From: Bretschneidera sinensis
Lineage: Eukaryota > Streptophyta > Magnoliopsida > Brassicales > Akaniaceae
Length of the DNA stretch: 64,000 nt
Assembly: GCA_023935145.1 (NCBI GenBank)
Contig: CM043698.1
Coordinates: 75,948,501-76,012,500 of the forward strand
Direction: 5' to 3'
Shown here: positions 1 through 11,536 of the stretch, piece by piece
How positions within the stretch are numbered: the first letter of the stretch is position 1
Layout: each line of letters opens with the position of its first letter
The notes under the pieces: model-generated
Databases searched by the model: none
The model's input: the letters and a program-made list of their open reading frames with translations, nothing else
Told to the model about the DNA's origin: nothing
Position numbers and translations under genes: made by a program

Positions 1-440
1 CTATTAATACCCCAGAAGGTTCAAGGGTATTTTCGGGTCAAGAAATGTCATTAAAGCCCTAATAAGGTCGTGAAACGAAAGCAAGGCAATCGTACCCGCA
101 CCGCGGCACAGAAAAGGGAAGCCGCGACACAGCTGTAAAAACATCCCTGCGTCGCGGCGCACACCTTGCCTCGCCGCGGTGTGGAACCCTAAAAATGGGT
201 TTATCTTCATTTTGTCCTTCCAAAACCATTCCTTCACTTCGATATGCATAGAATCTTCGTGCTTTAAGCAATGTTAGCTTTTCTATCTCTTTTAAACCTG
301 AAAATGCATCAAAATAAATCAAGGAACCAAGAATGACACTTTAAAATTATTAAGGCATAAATACGTAATTCAGCCCTAAATCAACCCTAAGTGCTAACAA
401 ATAAATACTATTAAGATGCATTTTATGACTCTCATCAATC
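1..440. repeat. GC-rich LTR-like fragment, family unassigned
   Basis: This stretch contains a cluster of CpG-rich words around 98-182 (ccgcgg, cgcggcg, cgccgcgg) in otherwise AT-rich DNA. Read on the minus strand it resembles the LTR of some plant gypsy elements, but no terminus, priming site or coding sequence is visible. It abuts the truncated LTR at 441 and has no counterpart in the matching full LTR at 5827-8107, so it does not belong to that element. Short reading frames here carry no recognisable domain. Confidence 0.35.
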
Positions 441-1268
441 ATCACTTTATACTTCATATTTATCTCGATTACTAAAATTAAATCTAACTCACCACGTAGC
501 ACTTAAAGCTACCTGTGGATTACCTCCTTGCCTTTCCTGCTCCTTTCAGCAATTTCTCCTGATTACTGATCGTCAACACCTGATAAAATATTTATATTAA
601 ACTTTCTAATTTATTCTTCAATTTTTCCAGAATTCATACCCTTTAAAATTCCACATTGAATTCCAGGTAATTTCATGTACACTAAATTTCAAAAAATAAA
701 ATTCACATTATTACCTTTTGTTTTTCTTAAAGCTTCTTTCGAATCTCTTTAAAATTCTTCTGTAAACCTCTTCAAAATTTCAATCTTTCAACCTTTTTTT
801 GAGTCCCCATGTGTTTAAAGAAAGAAAGTAATTTGAATTGAAGAAAGAAGAAAACCAAACAGAATTTGGTAAAATACAAAACAAAACGAAAAATTAAATT
901 CTTATATAATAAACGTCAGCACCATCACCCCTATTTTTTTAACATGCAAATATGCATGTTATGGTGCCGGCACCTGGACGTCTAGGTGTTGGCACCTTTT
1001 TTTTTTTAATTTATTAATTTTTTTCCTTTCCTTTGTAAGCACGCTTGGACATTTCCACGTGTTTTTTTTCTTTTTTTTCTTTTGTTCCAAACCTGGACGC
1101 TTCTTTTTCTTTTTTTTTCTTTACACCACCACCACACGTCCAACTTTTTTTCTTTTCAAAAGAATAATTTCATTCAATAATAAATCTTTCATGTATATAT
1201 TATTTTATTTCCATGTACTATCTATCAAACTACTTCTTTACCCTTACTTTAAGAACACGGGTATTACA
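441..1268 (-). repeat. Truncated 3' LTR of the Del/Tekay gypsy
   Basis: It aligns along its length with 7233-8107 of the 5' LTR, starting at the shared atcactttatacttcatatt. It ends at gggtattaca, the LTR start on the minus strand. About 1.4 kb of the LTR (the equivalent of 5827-7232) is missing on the left and unrelated GC-rich sequence takes its place. It retains a near-palindromic hairpin (941-960) followed by the perfect palindrome GGTGCCGGCACC (963-974). Confidence 0.85.
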
Positions 1269-1284
1269 ATTCTACCCACCTTAT
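1269..1284 (-). other. Polypurine tract remnant, Del/Tekay gypsy
   Basis: On the minus strand the sequence directly before the 3' LTR reads AAGGTGGGTAGAAT. This is a one-base-interrupted form of the AAGGGGGGTAGAAT tract usual in this clade. It primes plus-strand DNA synthesis in the family. Confidence 0.6.
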
Positions 1285-1289
1285 AAAAA

Positions 1290-2580
1290 TTTCATCCCCG
1301 AAATTTCCTAACCTAACTCAAGAAGTTGCCTCACGCTTTCATGTAATCTCTTCAACATCTTTATTCTGCCACATAACTTGAACTAATGAAATTACTTTAT
1401 TACACAAGGCTTATTCTTTTATGTCTAAAGTTCTCACTGGTACTTGTATAAAAGTCAAATCTTCTTGAATTTCTATAGTTTGGCTCGAAATATTATTAGA
1501 TTTATCATGTAAGTGCTTTCGCAAAAGTGAAACGTGGAATACGTTATGTCACTACTTCAACTCTGGAAACAAATCCATGCTATTCACAACTAGCCAAACT
1601 TTCTCAATAAGCTCATAGGGTCTCACATACCTCAGACTCAACTTTCCTTTCTTTTTGACCCTCAACACACCTTTCCATGGAGATATTTTCAAATACACCC
1701 AATCACCTACTTGAAACTACAAGAGGTCTTCTTCTATTATCAGCATAACTATTCGGTCTACTCTATGCTGCTCTAAGGTTCTCTTTAACCATTTTGATCC
1801 TCTCAGTTGTTAACTCAATAATTTATTGACCAAATATATTTCTCTCTCCCACTTCTTCCCAACATATTGGAGTTCTACACCTTCTACCCATCTGTTTGAG
1901 GATGAAAAGCTATACTAAATTGTAACTGCGTACCTGTGGCTTTCTGAAAGCCTCTCCAAAACTAAGATGTAAATCTAGCATCTCTATTTGACACTATGCT
2001 CAGTGGTACTCTATACAGCCTCACAATCTCGAATATATACAGTTCAACCAACTTTTTAGGACTCTAATTAGTTTTAATTGAAAGAAATTGAGATGGCTTA
2101 GAAAGTCTATCTACTATCACTTACATTGTATTGTGATCTTTCTGGGCATGGAGAAAATCCAGAAACAAAATCTGTACTCACATTTTTCTATGGTCATTTA
2201 AGCACAGAAATAGGTTGTAGTAAGCCTCCCGAATGTTTATTCTTTAACTTCACTTACTAACAAACCAAACATCTAGAAATATATTCAACTACTTCCCTCT
2301 TCAATCTTGACCACCAGTAATTTTGTCTTAATTCTCTACACATCTTATTGTGCATTGACTATACATTATCATGTGCCTTTCTCAATATCTCTTTTCTCAA
2401 CTCAACATCATTGGGAACATAATTCCTATTTTCCAATACCAAGATACTCTCATTTTTAATTTTGAACTCATATTGCTTTATGGTAAGCATTTCCTGCTTA
2501 ATCTTTTCTATTTCTTCATCTCTACCTTGCATCTCTAACAAACCTTTTACTATGGATGACTGTACAACCATATTTTCCAA
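1290..2580 (-). pseudogene. Integrase and chromodomain remnant of the Del/Tekay gypsy
   Basis: Reading the minus strand in shifting frames gives integrase landmarks in order: the linker before the zinc domain (VPNDVELRKEILRKAH, about 2365-2420), TDFVSGF around 2150-2170 (first catalytic Asp), IVSNRDARFTS around 1972-2010, where the second Asp of the usual SDRD is Asn, AFHPQTDG near 1890 followed by stops where the catalytic Glu should be, the GDWVYLKISPWKG tail near 1680, and HNVFHVSLLRKH near 1510 leading into a chromodomain-like stretch. In the family this enzyme inserts the cDNA, and the chromodomain steers it to heterochromatin. Several stops and frame changes make it non-functional. Confidence 0.8.
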
Positions 2581-2586
2581 TAATAC

Positions 2587-3860
2587 TTATCTATCACTAA
2601 TATTCAACTTCATTCTTATCTCTCTTAAATCTATCATCAATTTCACATCATGACTCTCAATAGCAGTTAATCTTTCTATAGATTTTCTACTCAATGCATC
2701 GGTTACCACATTCACCTTTCCTAAATGATAGTAAATTATACAATCATAGTCACTAATCAACTTCATTAACTGCCTCTGTCTCAAATTCAACTCTCTCTAG
2801 GTAGGTAAGTATGCCAAACTCTTTTAATTAGTAAATATCTTACAAATGGCTCCATACAGACAATGTCTCCAAATCTTCAAAACAAACACTATGACAGCTA
2901 ACTCAAAGTCATGGGTAGGGTAATTTTTCTTATGTTCCTCAATTTCCTAGAAGCATAAGCTATAACTATCCTATGTTGCATCAACACACATCCCAACCTT
3001 TGATATAATGCATCACTATATACCACAAACCCTTCATCAACAGAAGGAAGCACTAATACCGGAGCAGTAGTCAATTTCTCTTTCAACAACTGAAAACTTC
3101 TCTCACATTCTTCTGACCACCTAAACTTCATTTCCTTTCTGGTCAATCTAGTCAATGGTCCAACAATCATAGAAAAATTCTGTATAAACCTCCTATAAAA
3201 ACCAGCTAACCCCAAAAAAACTTATAATTTCAGTTACGCTAGTGGGTCTTTCCCAATTCAACACTACCTCTACTTTCTGTGTGTCAACTACTATCCCATA
3301 TCCTGACACAACATGTCCCAAGAAAGATATTTCACTCAACCAAAACTCACACTTAGAGAACTTTGCATATAATTTCTCTCTCCTCAAAATTTCCAACACT
3401 ATCTCTAAATGTTGCATATGCTCATCTTCATCCTTGAAATATACCAGAATATCATTAATAAATACAATCGCAAATCTATCCAAGAATGGTTTAAACATCT
3501 GATTCATTAGATCCATAAATATTGTAGGAGAATTAGTCAACCCAAATGGCACCACAAGAAACTTATGACCATAACATGTCCTAAAAGCAGTCTTAGGCAC
3601 GTCTCCCTCCTTTATCCTTAACTGGTGATAACCTGATCTCAGGTTTATCTTCGAAAACAACCTCGCTCTCTATAATAGTTCAAACAGATCATCTATCCTA
3701 GGTAAATGATATTTGTTTTTAATAGTGATTTTATTCAGCTGTCTATAGTTTATACACAATCTCATCGTTTTATCTTTCTTCTTCACAAACAATACAGAGG
3801 CTCCCCATGGTGACACACTTGGTTGAATAAATTATTTGTCTAACAATTCCTAAAGTTGAA
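2587..3860 (-). pseudogene. Reverse transcriptase and RNase H remnant of the Del/Tekay gypsy
   Basis: Minus-strand reading gives [18 protein letters not shown] near 3800, [13 protein letters not shown] at about 3655, FGLTNSP, and then FINDILVY where an active enzyme has (Y/F)IDDILVY. The first Asp of the catalytic pair is Asn, which is a G-to-A change on the coding strand. Downstream are the connection ([13 protein letters not shown]), the RNase H core with a YSDA motif (about 3010-3030) and NVVTDALSRK near 2690-2730. Frames break near 3200, 2800 and 3660. In the family it copies the RNA genome into DNA and degrades the template; this copy cannot. Confidence 0.88.
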
Positions 3861-4229
3861 CCTTTAGTTCTCTCAATTCAACAGGTCTCATTCTGTAGGA
3901 TGCTATTGAGATAGGTTCAGAAAGCAGAACCACATCTATGGAAAACTCAATCTCTTTACTATGAGATAAATTAGACAACTCATCAAGAAATACATTACAA
4001 TAATCTTTCACACTAAGATTTCTTCTAGCTTTCTATCTTCCTTTCTAGGATTCATAACATATGCTAAATACCCCTCACAACCATTCCTTAGCAATTTGCT
4101 AGTAGTCAATGCATAAATAAGATAATTGACAAGTATCTTACGTTCTCCCTAAAAGTTAAACTCCTCCAATCCAGGTATCCTGAATAGTAGATTTTCCTTA
4201 AAATAATCAACCCAGACATGATACACCGA

Positions 4230-4485
4230 CAATTAATTCATCTCCAAAAGCAAATCAAAATCAACCATATTCAAAGAAAACAAATCAACTTCAAATTCTT
4301 TATCATTGATACGAATCACACAACCCTTGTAAATGTTTATAATTATCACTCTATCTCTAATGGGAACTTCAACAATAATATTATGCATTAAAGTACTACC
4401 ACATACATCAGTGGACTTTATAAACATCGGATGAAAAAGAATGGGTTGCCCTAGGATCAACCAACATTGTTATATCCATCTTTCT
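4230..4485 (-). pseudogene. Aspartic protease remnant of the Del/Tekay gypsy
   Basis: The active-site region reads ITMLVDPRATHSF on the minus strand (about 4436-4475). The family has D-(S/T/P)-G-A here, so the Gly is replaced by Arg (GGG to AGG type change). A stop follows near 4415. The downstream half (KEFEVDLFSLNMVDFDLLLEMN, 4233-4300) matches the conserved protease tail that normally ends in LGMDWL. In the family it cleaves the polyprotein. It is inactive here. Confidence 0.75.
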
Positions 4486-5741
4486 ACATACAAAGCACCT
4501 CAAATTAGGAAAATTTTGGGATAAAATATATGATTACATCTATAACACATTCTAGTGTTTCTATCACATTACCACATCCCTTAGGTAGTACGCTTCCACT
4601 TCTACCATAACTTCCAGTTCCCATAGACTGTTTCCCAAATCTAGGGGTCCTACCAATATTACTCTAAGCTACAGAAGCAACAGATCCTGTTTGCCTCTGA
4701 CTCTGTATTACAGTTCCTTGTGACAAAGAACACCTCCTCTGGGGTGGTCTCCCACTTTGTATACTCATACTACTACCATCTCTAGGTCTCTCAAATCTAG
4801 ACATCTTCAGCCAATCCCTTTTACCTTTAGATATCATCACGTCCTTCTACATCTGTAGTGCTATATCCACCAACCTAGCATAATTCATATGCCTCATGTA
4901 AGATAGTTTTGATGTAATCTCAAAATGTAGTCCAATTATGAACCTCTTATACTTCTTCTCCTCTAAGTCTACCATTTTCGGTACAAACCTCGACAAATCC
5001 ACAAATCTTCTATCATACTGAGTCATAGTCAATCCATTTGCCTCAAATAAACAAAATATCTCTTTTGTTGGGCTCTAAAGGTATAAGGAAAGTATTTATC
5101 AAGAAAAACCTCCTTAAACCTATTCTAGGTTAAGGATCTATCAACATATGTAGTTACCTTGGGAAGAGTATCCTTCCACCATTCTAAAGCTTCTCCTTCT
5201 AACTTAAAAGAAGCAAAAACAACCCTCTGCCTGTTAGTCACGGGTAAAAGACCAAATAATCTCCCTATATGTTTCACCCATAGCTCAGGCTCAAAAGGAT
5301 TCATAGATCTTTTAAACAACAAAGCAGTCAATTTAATATATCTAACAATCTCCCTACATCTCGTGTATAAACTCACATTTCTTCTTTTGAAAATCTACCA
5401 TTACTGGATTTACAACAACCTCAGGTACTACTCTAGCCAGTTCATTAAGTCTATGCTATAAACTATCAACTTTATCATTTGTTACATTCATTTTTTTTTT
5501 CAAGAGTATGAGCAAGAGTTTCTCTTAGCTTATCTCTTTCAACTCCAGATTCTCTCAAACTCCTACTAATATCAATTATACTGTCAACATGTTCCCTTCT
5601 AGGAACCATAGACTCAGACTCAGACTCAACCTCCATCTCATCCTCGATTTGTCTAAATATTGAGGGCCTAACCCGTCCTCTCAAGTCAACAACTCTAACT
5701 TTAGCTCTAGCACGTCCACGTGTCATCCTTAGACTATTCAT
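4486..5741 (-). pseudogene. gag remnant of the Del/Tekay gypsy
   Basis: Three open stretches in different frames are visible. The basic N-terminus begins MTRGRARAKVR near 5726. The capsid core has NPFEPELWVKHIGRLF and KLEGEALEWWKD (5125-5330). The next part reads MTQYDRRFVDLSRFVPKMV and GLHFEITSKLS (4847-5032), all typical of the retrotransposon gag domain. A degraded zinc-knuckle (CYRC followed by lost His and Cys) lies near 4540. In the family the protein forms the virus-like particle. Stops and frameshifts separate the pieces. Confidence 0.8.
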
Positions 5742-5811
5742 TAAAATATAATTTATTTTAATTTTTCACTTTATTTCTTTTTATGCAGTCTACAAAATTA
5801 TAAAACCTAAG

Positions 5812-5823
5812 GCTCTGATACCA
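5812..5823 (-). other. Primer binding site (initiator Met-tRNA), Del/Tekay gypsy
   Basis: The minus strand reads TGGTATCAGAGC three bases inside the 5' LTR edge at 5827. It is a perfect match to the usual plant complement of the initiator tRNA-Met 3' end. It fixes both the element's orientation and the LTR boundary. Confidence 0.95.
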
Positions 5824-5826
5824 AAT

Positions 5827-8107
5827 TGTAACGACCCATCCCGGGTTGGCCACCCCTGAGATGTGTCGTCACTTTTTGAAATCCTAGCATGACACATATA
5901 TGCAACAATATAAAAAATACCAACTGAAATTATCTACATACATAAATCGTCAACCTTCAATAGGGGAGTTACATTATTAAGATCCACACTAAAACATTAT
6001 ATACAACATATTATGCATGAATGATTACATATAATTTTTTTTCTTCTTTCCATTAGTTTGAGGATGTGGACCATGTGGCTTACAGATAATGACTTAGTCT
6101 GAATCTCAGCTCCCTAATCTATCTATCCTGCCTGCTACCTAAAATTATTTAACAATGAGGAGTGAACTTCACAAGCTCAATGAATTAAATGTACTAGAAG
6201 TATTCAGTTGTTCAAATAGTCTTCCAATATTCATTCATCTATATCTCATATAATTCGATAATAGCATTCTATTATCACTACTCATATCATAATCTTCATC
6301 CTTTATGAATCTCTTATTCTCATATATTTAATCATCTTGAGACTATCAATTATATCTCATAATTACCTCGTTATGAGGTTCACAGTATATAATCAATCAT
6401 TCAGATAATTCTTATCATATCATACTTTAATATTTTTTTCACATCATATCTGTCTCTCTGTGAGACTCATTCATCTATCAATAAATTGACAATCAAGAAT
6501 AACACTTTAGCATCTCAAGCAATAATAATCAATATTTAAAGCAAATGCAATGCATGAATTTAAATTCTATTATTATTTAGGAACTTCTTTCCACATAACG
6601 ACATATTTTATCTTAGACCGACTGACTTCCTGGTTATTTTATTTCCAGTATATACCGGCTGTCACGGTTTCAGTTAGACTGGTTGCCTTCTCGGTTATTT
6701 TATTTCCAGCATATATCAGCTGTCATGGTTTCATTTAGACCAACTGCTTTCCTGTTCTTTTATTTCCAGCATATATCCGTCTTCATGGTTTTTATTTCAA
6801 TTAGACCGGCTGTCTTCCCAGTTATTTTATTTCTAGTATAAACCACCTGCCATGGTATTTATTTCATTTAGACCGGTTGCCTTCTCGGTTCTTTTCATTT
6901 CATGCATATGCATATGAACAATAATATGAAATATGCATATGAGCAATAATATAAAACAAGCATACATTCATCCATTCAATTTAGCTATCCAGTTTTTTCT
7001 CAATTTTTTTTATCATATTCATTAAATTATCTCCTCATTTATCATATCAAATTATCAATCATAGCTTGTCAAGAATTTCATTTATCTCTTCATTATATAT
7101 TTAATCAACTCATTATTTCAATAATATTACTTCTCATATAATAAATCTTTAACATATCAATTATTCCTATCATATCTATTAACAAACTTTCATATATTAT
7201 CCAATCATAGTTTAATAATTAATTCAAATATTATCACTTTATACTTCATATTTATCTCGATTACTAAAAGTAAATCTAACTCACCACGTAGCAATTAAAG
7301 CTACACGTGGATCACCTCCTTGCCTTTCCTGCTTATTTCAGTAATTTCTCCCGATTGCTGATCGTCAACATCTGACATAATATTTATATTAAACTTTCTA
7401 ATTTATTCTTCAATTTTTTCAGAATTCATACCCTCTAAAATTCCACATTGAATTCCGAGTAATTCCATGTACGCTAAATTTCAAAAAATAAAATTCACAT
7501 TATTACCTTTTGTTTTTCTTAAAGCTTCCATTGAATCTCTTTAAAATTCTCTTGTAAATCTCTTCAAAATTTCAATATTTCAATCCTTTATTTGAGTCCT
7601 CATGTATTTAAAGAAAGAGAGTAATTTAAATTCAAAAAAAAAAAAAACCAAACAAAATTTGGTAAAATAATAAAATAAAATGAAAAATTAAATTCTTATA
7701 TAATAAGTGTCAGCACCATCACCCCTTTCTTATTTAACATGCAAATATGCATGTTATGGTGCCGGCACCTGGATTTCCATGTGTTGGCACCTTTTTTTTT
7801 TTTTAATTTATTAATTTATTTTTCCTTTCCTTTGTAAGCACGCTGACACTTCCAGATGCTTTATTTATTTATTTTTTTCCTTTCCTTTGGAAGCACATTT
7901 TTGGACACATCCAGGTGTTTTTTTTTGTCCCAAACCTAGACCCTTTCTTTTCTTTTTTCTTTTTTTACACCACCACCATGTGTCTAGTTATTTTTTCAAA
8001 AGAATTATTTTATTAATAATAAATCTTTCATGTATATATTAATTTATTTTCATGTAATATCTATCAAATTACTTATTTACCTTTACTTTAAGAACACAGG
8101 TATTACA
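5827..8107 (-). repeat. 5' LTR of the Del/Tekay gypsy (2,281 bp)
   Basis: On the minus strand it starts TGTAATACC at 8107 and ends GGGTCGTTACA at 5827, next to the priming site. The part 7233-8107 aligns with 441-1268. It carries the palindrome GGTGCCGGCACC at 7758-7769 right after an AACATGCA/TGCATGTT hairpin, poly-T tracts near 7791 and 7920, and a degenerate five-unit tandem repeat at 6614-6905. It has no coding content. Confidence 0.92.
6614..6905. repeat. Five-unit tandem repeat, 61-67 bp period, inside the gypsy LTR
   Basis: The word ttagac(c/t)g followed by a ctgcctt(c)-like stretch, ttattttatttccag and cggt recurs with starts near 6614, 6675, 6736, 6802 and 6869. That gives periods of 61, 61, 66 and 67 bp. 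Units are 75-90 percent alike by eye. The matching region of the 3' LTR is missing, so copy number cannot be compared. Confidence 0.75.
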
Positions 8108-8900
8108 CCGTGCCCCAGCCACGGCCCTGGCCCGAGTCCGAGCTCGAGTTCGGGCCTGGTTGCATTGCAAAGTCACATTGACACTTTAGGTGCACTTTGC
8201 ACTTCGCACGTGCACATCGTCACTGATGAGCCCTTACCCCGAGCCCAGTCCGTATCCGTTGTTCGGGTTTCGGTATTCAGATTTTAGACAAAAGCTTAGA
8301 AAAGCCCAGGATTTAATCAGAAAGGTGTCAGATTAAATCAAAAGGCATATGTTTAAAACTAAAAGTTGTGGTTTAATCAGAGAGGTATGATTTAAATCCA
8401 AGGGTCATGACTTAATAAAAAAGGTGTCAGATTAGTCAACTGTCTCTTTAACAGACACGATCTGGACCGTTTAAAATTAAGAGACATTATCAAAAGGCTC
8501 ATATTAAAATTGGAAAATCATGTCTTTCCAAATTGAAAAGACATGCTTGTCTAGAATTATTTGAAGAGGTGCTTCTGCACATATAAATACCCCGCCTCCC
8601 TCGACATTCAATATACAATTTCATTTATTTATTTCTTCTATCTTTTTCTCTCAAAAACCTCTGCTATAGTATTTCAATTATTTCAAAGCGGAATAAAATC
8701 CGAAGTTCTTCAGATTTTGCTGTTTGCAAACTTCAATATAGAGACTTAGTTGTATCTTGGAGGACTATTCGTCTATATCCATAGCAAACTTGTTTATTCA
8801 AGTGAAACGAATAAAACCTTAAAGATAATAATTAATTCATGTCTCTAAGTCTTGATTCTTATATTCTGTTCCAGTGAGAAAATATATAACAATGCATACA
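8108..8900 (+). repeat. LTR-like fragment interrupted by the gypsy insertion
   Basis: It begins with a GC-rich block (8108-8280) that changes abruptly to AT-rich DNA. It contains repeats of the type (a/t)ggtgtcagattaaatca (8324-8440), a TATA-like acatataaataccccg at 8577-8593, and then a leader-like stretch with ctctcaaaaacctctgc. This organisation resembles the U3-R-U5 of a plant LTR retrotransposon. No partner copy, priming site or coding region is in the window, so the family is unknown. Confidence 0.4.
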
Positions 8901-9635
8901 CTGTAGCCATCTTATAGCTTGCCACGTGGCCACTTAGTTCATCTACCATTGAACCTTTCCATTCTCATTTTCTCTTTGTTTCCATGCTTTCTCATATTCT
9001 ACATTGCATTTAAGTTTTAAGTTTTGAATAGCCAAATCACATGGCATGTCATTCAAATACAAAAAAGAAAAAAGAAACACACTCAAGTCTTTCTTTTCTT
9101 TCCCTCAACCAAAGAAAACCAATGTGATGCCATTATCGATTTCAAACCATTGAGAGAATACAACCGATCTCTCTCTTCTGTTGAAAACTCAAAGCACATA
9201 ATGCATGCACCGAAACATTTAAAGGTGTGCATTTCCTCACATAAAACTGTCAATGACTTTCTTTATCTCTTTTGCTAATGTGAAAGTAATTTCAAATATA
9301 AATTGCTTTTTCTTCATGCATATAAACCCCCAAAGAAGAAAATAATTTTGTTGCTTCCTTACCTATGTCATTAAATTGACGTTAATTGATTTGCTGACTT
9401 AGTAAAAGTATATAATGAAGTTGGTAATGTATAACATGCTAAAAATCTTGGCCAAGAGAAAAGGAGATGCATGCAAAGTATTTTGTTTCCTGACTATTTT
9501 TTTTACCAAACGTTTTGATGTTCTTTTATACTATCCTTGAGATTTCTTGGTGATCTGTATTGAATGAGATGTATCCCTGGATTAATGGCGCAATTAATCA
9601 TGAAGATTCAACTCCCTGCTTGGTGTGCAGTTCAA
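8901..9635. other. AT-rich DNA without recognisable genes
   Basis: The short frames here encode nothing I recognise. I see no terminal repeats, priming sites or RNA gene. It ends at the outer edge of the inverted repeat that starts at 9636. Confidence 0.5.
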
Positions 9636-11355
9636 GCATTCGTCAAAACTCCACAATGAGATGGTAAACTCTGTTTTGTAAGAAGATTATTTTTTGCCAT
9701 AATCTCATATCATCATAATTTGTGAATTGTGATTATATTATCATCAAGAATATCTAGCAGGTAATGTGTTTGATATGTGAGGAAAGAGAAATTGATTAAT
9801 ATTGTTTCACTGATCTTTGTCCCATTCTATTTAAAATAGAACTTGCACAACCTTCGATACTTCAGCATCAATAACGACTTGGAGAATTTAATAACACATA
9901 CATATGAAGGGTTGATGTTGTTGTTCGGTAAAAAGAAATTTTATTATATGTAGTGTTCTTATTTCTCTTGCACAAAATACTCATAACCATTTGTGCTATA
10001 ACACACAAAATATTTATATCCATTCGTGCTATGGACCAATTAGTTCTCTCCAAAAGCTTCAATAAAGCAAAAAAGTGAAGTTTTTGTTCCAATGAGAATA
10101 AAATGCAAGCAACATTGCTCCTAACACAAAATGTAAGTATTGGTAAGTAAATTAGTGAATTACCATTGGGGTTAAGATTAATTGTTTTTGTTAAGTTTTT
10201 ATTATTCCAGTAATCTTTCTCTTCCCCATTTTTCTTTGAAGCAAATTTAGAAGTGCGTTGTTTTCTGGGGTTGTGGATACTAATAGGTCTCCTACCTTAG
10301 TGCCTTCACAAGCAGATGTTTGGGTCTAATATGGGTTGTTTTTGCAGCTTTGCAAAGCCCTATTTTTGGCAATGATCTTGCACAACATAGCTATGTTGAT
10401 ATGATTTTGGGAATTTTCTGTTTTAGAGGTGCGTTGTTTTCTAGTGTTGTGGATACAAATAAATCCCATGCTTTAATGCCTTCACAAGCATATGTTTGGG
10501 TCTAATGTGGTAGTTTTTGTAGCTTTGCAAGGTGTTGTTTTTGGCAACGATCGTGTAATCGGTGGCTACAGCTCCTGATTCAAACCGCTGCCATGGTAAT
10601 TGATTATTTGTTTCATTGAATTTCAATTGCATTTTGAGAGATAAAAAATCTAATATATATATATATATTTCATGATAAATGATGTGTTGGTAGCTTGCCA
10701 ATCTTCGGTACTTTTTTCTTTTAAAATTCTATTATGCAGATGGAACAAAACATCAAAAACTAATTTTAAATTTAAAGAAGAATAATACTTAAAACAACAG
10801 TGAGTTTTATTCTTTAGAAGCTAAAATTTTCGCACTTACTGTTGTTTCGTTTGAGAATTACTCTTTTCTTTTTCTTACAACATGGATGAGTTTATTTTGG
10901 TTTGGAGGGCTGTTGATTAGTGTGTTATATCTTGATCACCGTAGTTGTGTTTACATATCCCAGTTAGTCTTGATATCTTACAGCGTGCTTAATTTTTCTA
11001 AAATTGATTTCATTTATTGTGGTGTAGGTGATTTAATTTCTGTTTTATTTAGTAAAAAATCTTTTGAACTTACTAAACTTATTCAAAATTATTGAAATGA
11101 ATTAATATGGGCCTATTTTTTTCTTTGTTTATTTGTTTTAAAAAATCAATTTTTAATCTTCAATATGTATTGAAATCATGGTTAAGTTATTTCATTTTTT
11201 TTATATTTAAAACTAAGTAAAACTAATACATATTTGTGTTGTAGGGTGCAAGCAATGAATGGAATAAAACACGTGAAATCTATTCGTCTTTGTCATTTGT
11301 AACAATTTGATGTACTTAATAGTTATCTATAAATTCTATTATGATAATAAAATAA
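9636..11355 (+). repeat. Left arm of the large inverted repeat (forward copy)
   Basis: 9636-10013 is the reverse complement of 35917-36301 with moderate divergence. 10040-11355 is the reverse complement of the units in 11537-18852. Inside is an internal direct duplication of about 170 bp, in which gtgcgttgttttct, gttgtggatac and ccttcacaagca occur near 10251-10330 and again near 10430-10505. The arm lacks about 350 bp present in the opposite units, with the break near 11290. The strand label is arbitrary because no coding capacity or known family is recognisable. Short frames such as RGALFSGVVDTNKS recur in several copies, but with stops. Confidence 0.8.
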
Positions 11356-11536
11356 CTAGTAACAAACCCACGCAACGCGCGATAAAGAAATTACATGCCA
11401 AGCTTAAAAATAAATGATTTGCAACTTATTCATTATTTTCATTTGATTTTGTAAAATATTTTTAAAATTACCATGTAGATTACATAAATTTATTTTTATT
11501 GCTCTTTTACAAAAAGAACTTTATCTTCTATATGTT
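11356..11536. other. Loop of the inverted repeat with a possible Helitron-like 3' end
   Basis: This 181-bp spacer separates the arms: gttatctataaattct at 11322 is answered by its complement at 11550-11566. On the minus strand its left end reads a GC-rich imperfect hairpin (CGCGC-GTT-GCGTG) followed by GGGTTTGTTACTAG, then T. A short hairpin about ten bases before CTAG and a following T is how plant Helitrons end. No matching TC-start is convincing, so this remains a possibility only. Confidence 0.3.

Larger units (their letters stand above)
441..8107 (-). mobile_element. Decayed Ty3-gypsy retrotransposon, Del/Tekay chromovirus type
   Basis: The element lies on the minus strand: 5' LTR 5827-8107, priming site 5812-5823, gag-protease-RT-RNase H-integrase-chromodomain remnants from 5741 down to about 1290, polypurine tract near 1269, and a truncated 3' LTR 441-1268. 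The gene order and the RT, integrase-tail and chromodomain wording match Del/Tekay chromoviruses. All coding parts carry stops and frameshifts, and the protease, RT and integrase active sites are mutated, so it is dead. The right terminus reads TGTAATACC on the minus strand with flank ccgtg. The left terminus is lost, so no target duplication can be checked. Confidence 0.9.

Noticed and set aside
1059..1286. A 75-codon frame rich in Phe at the gypsy LTR
   Set aside because: It is created by poly-T tracts in the LTR and has no conservation.
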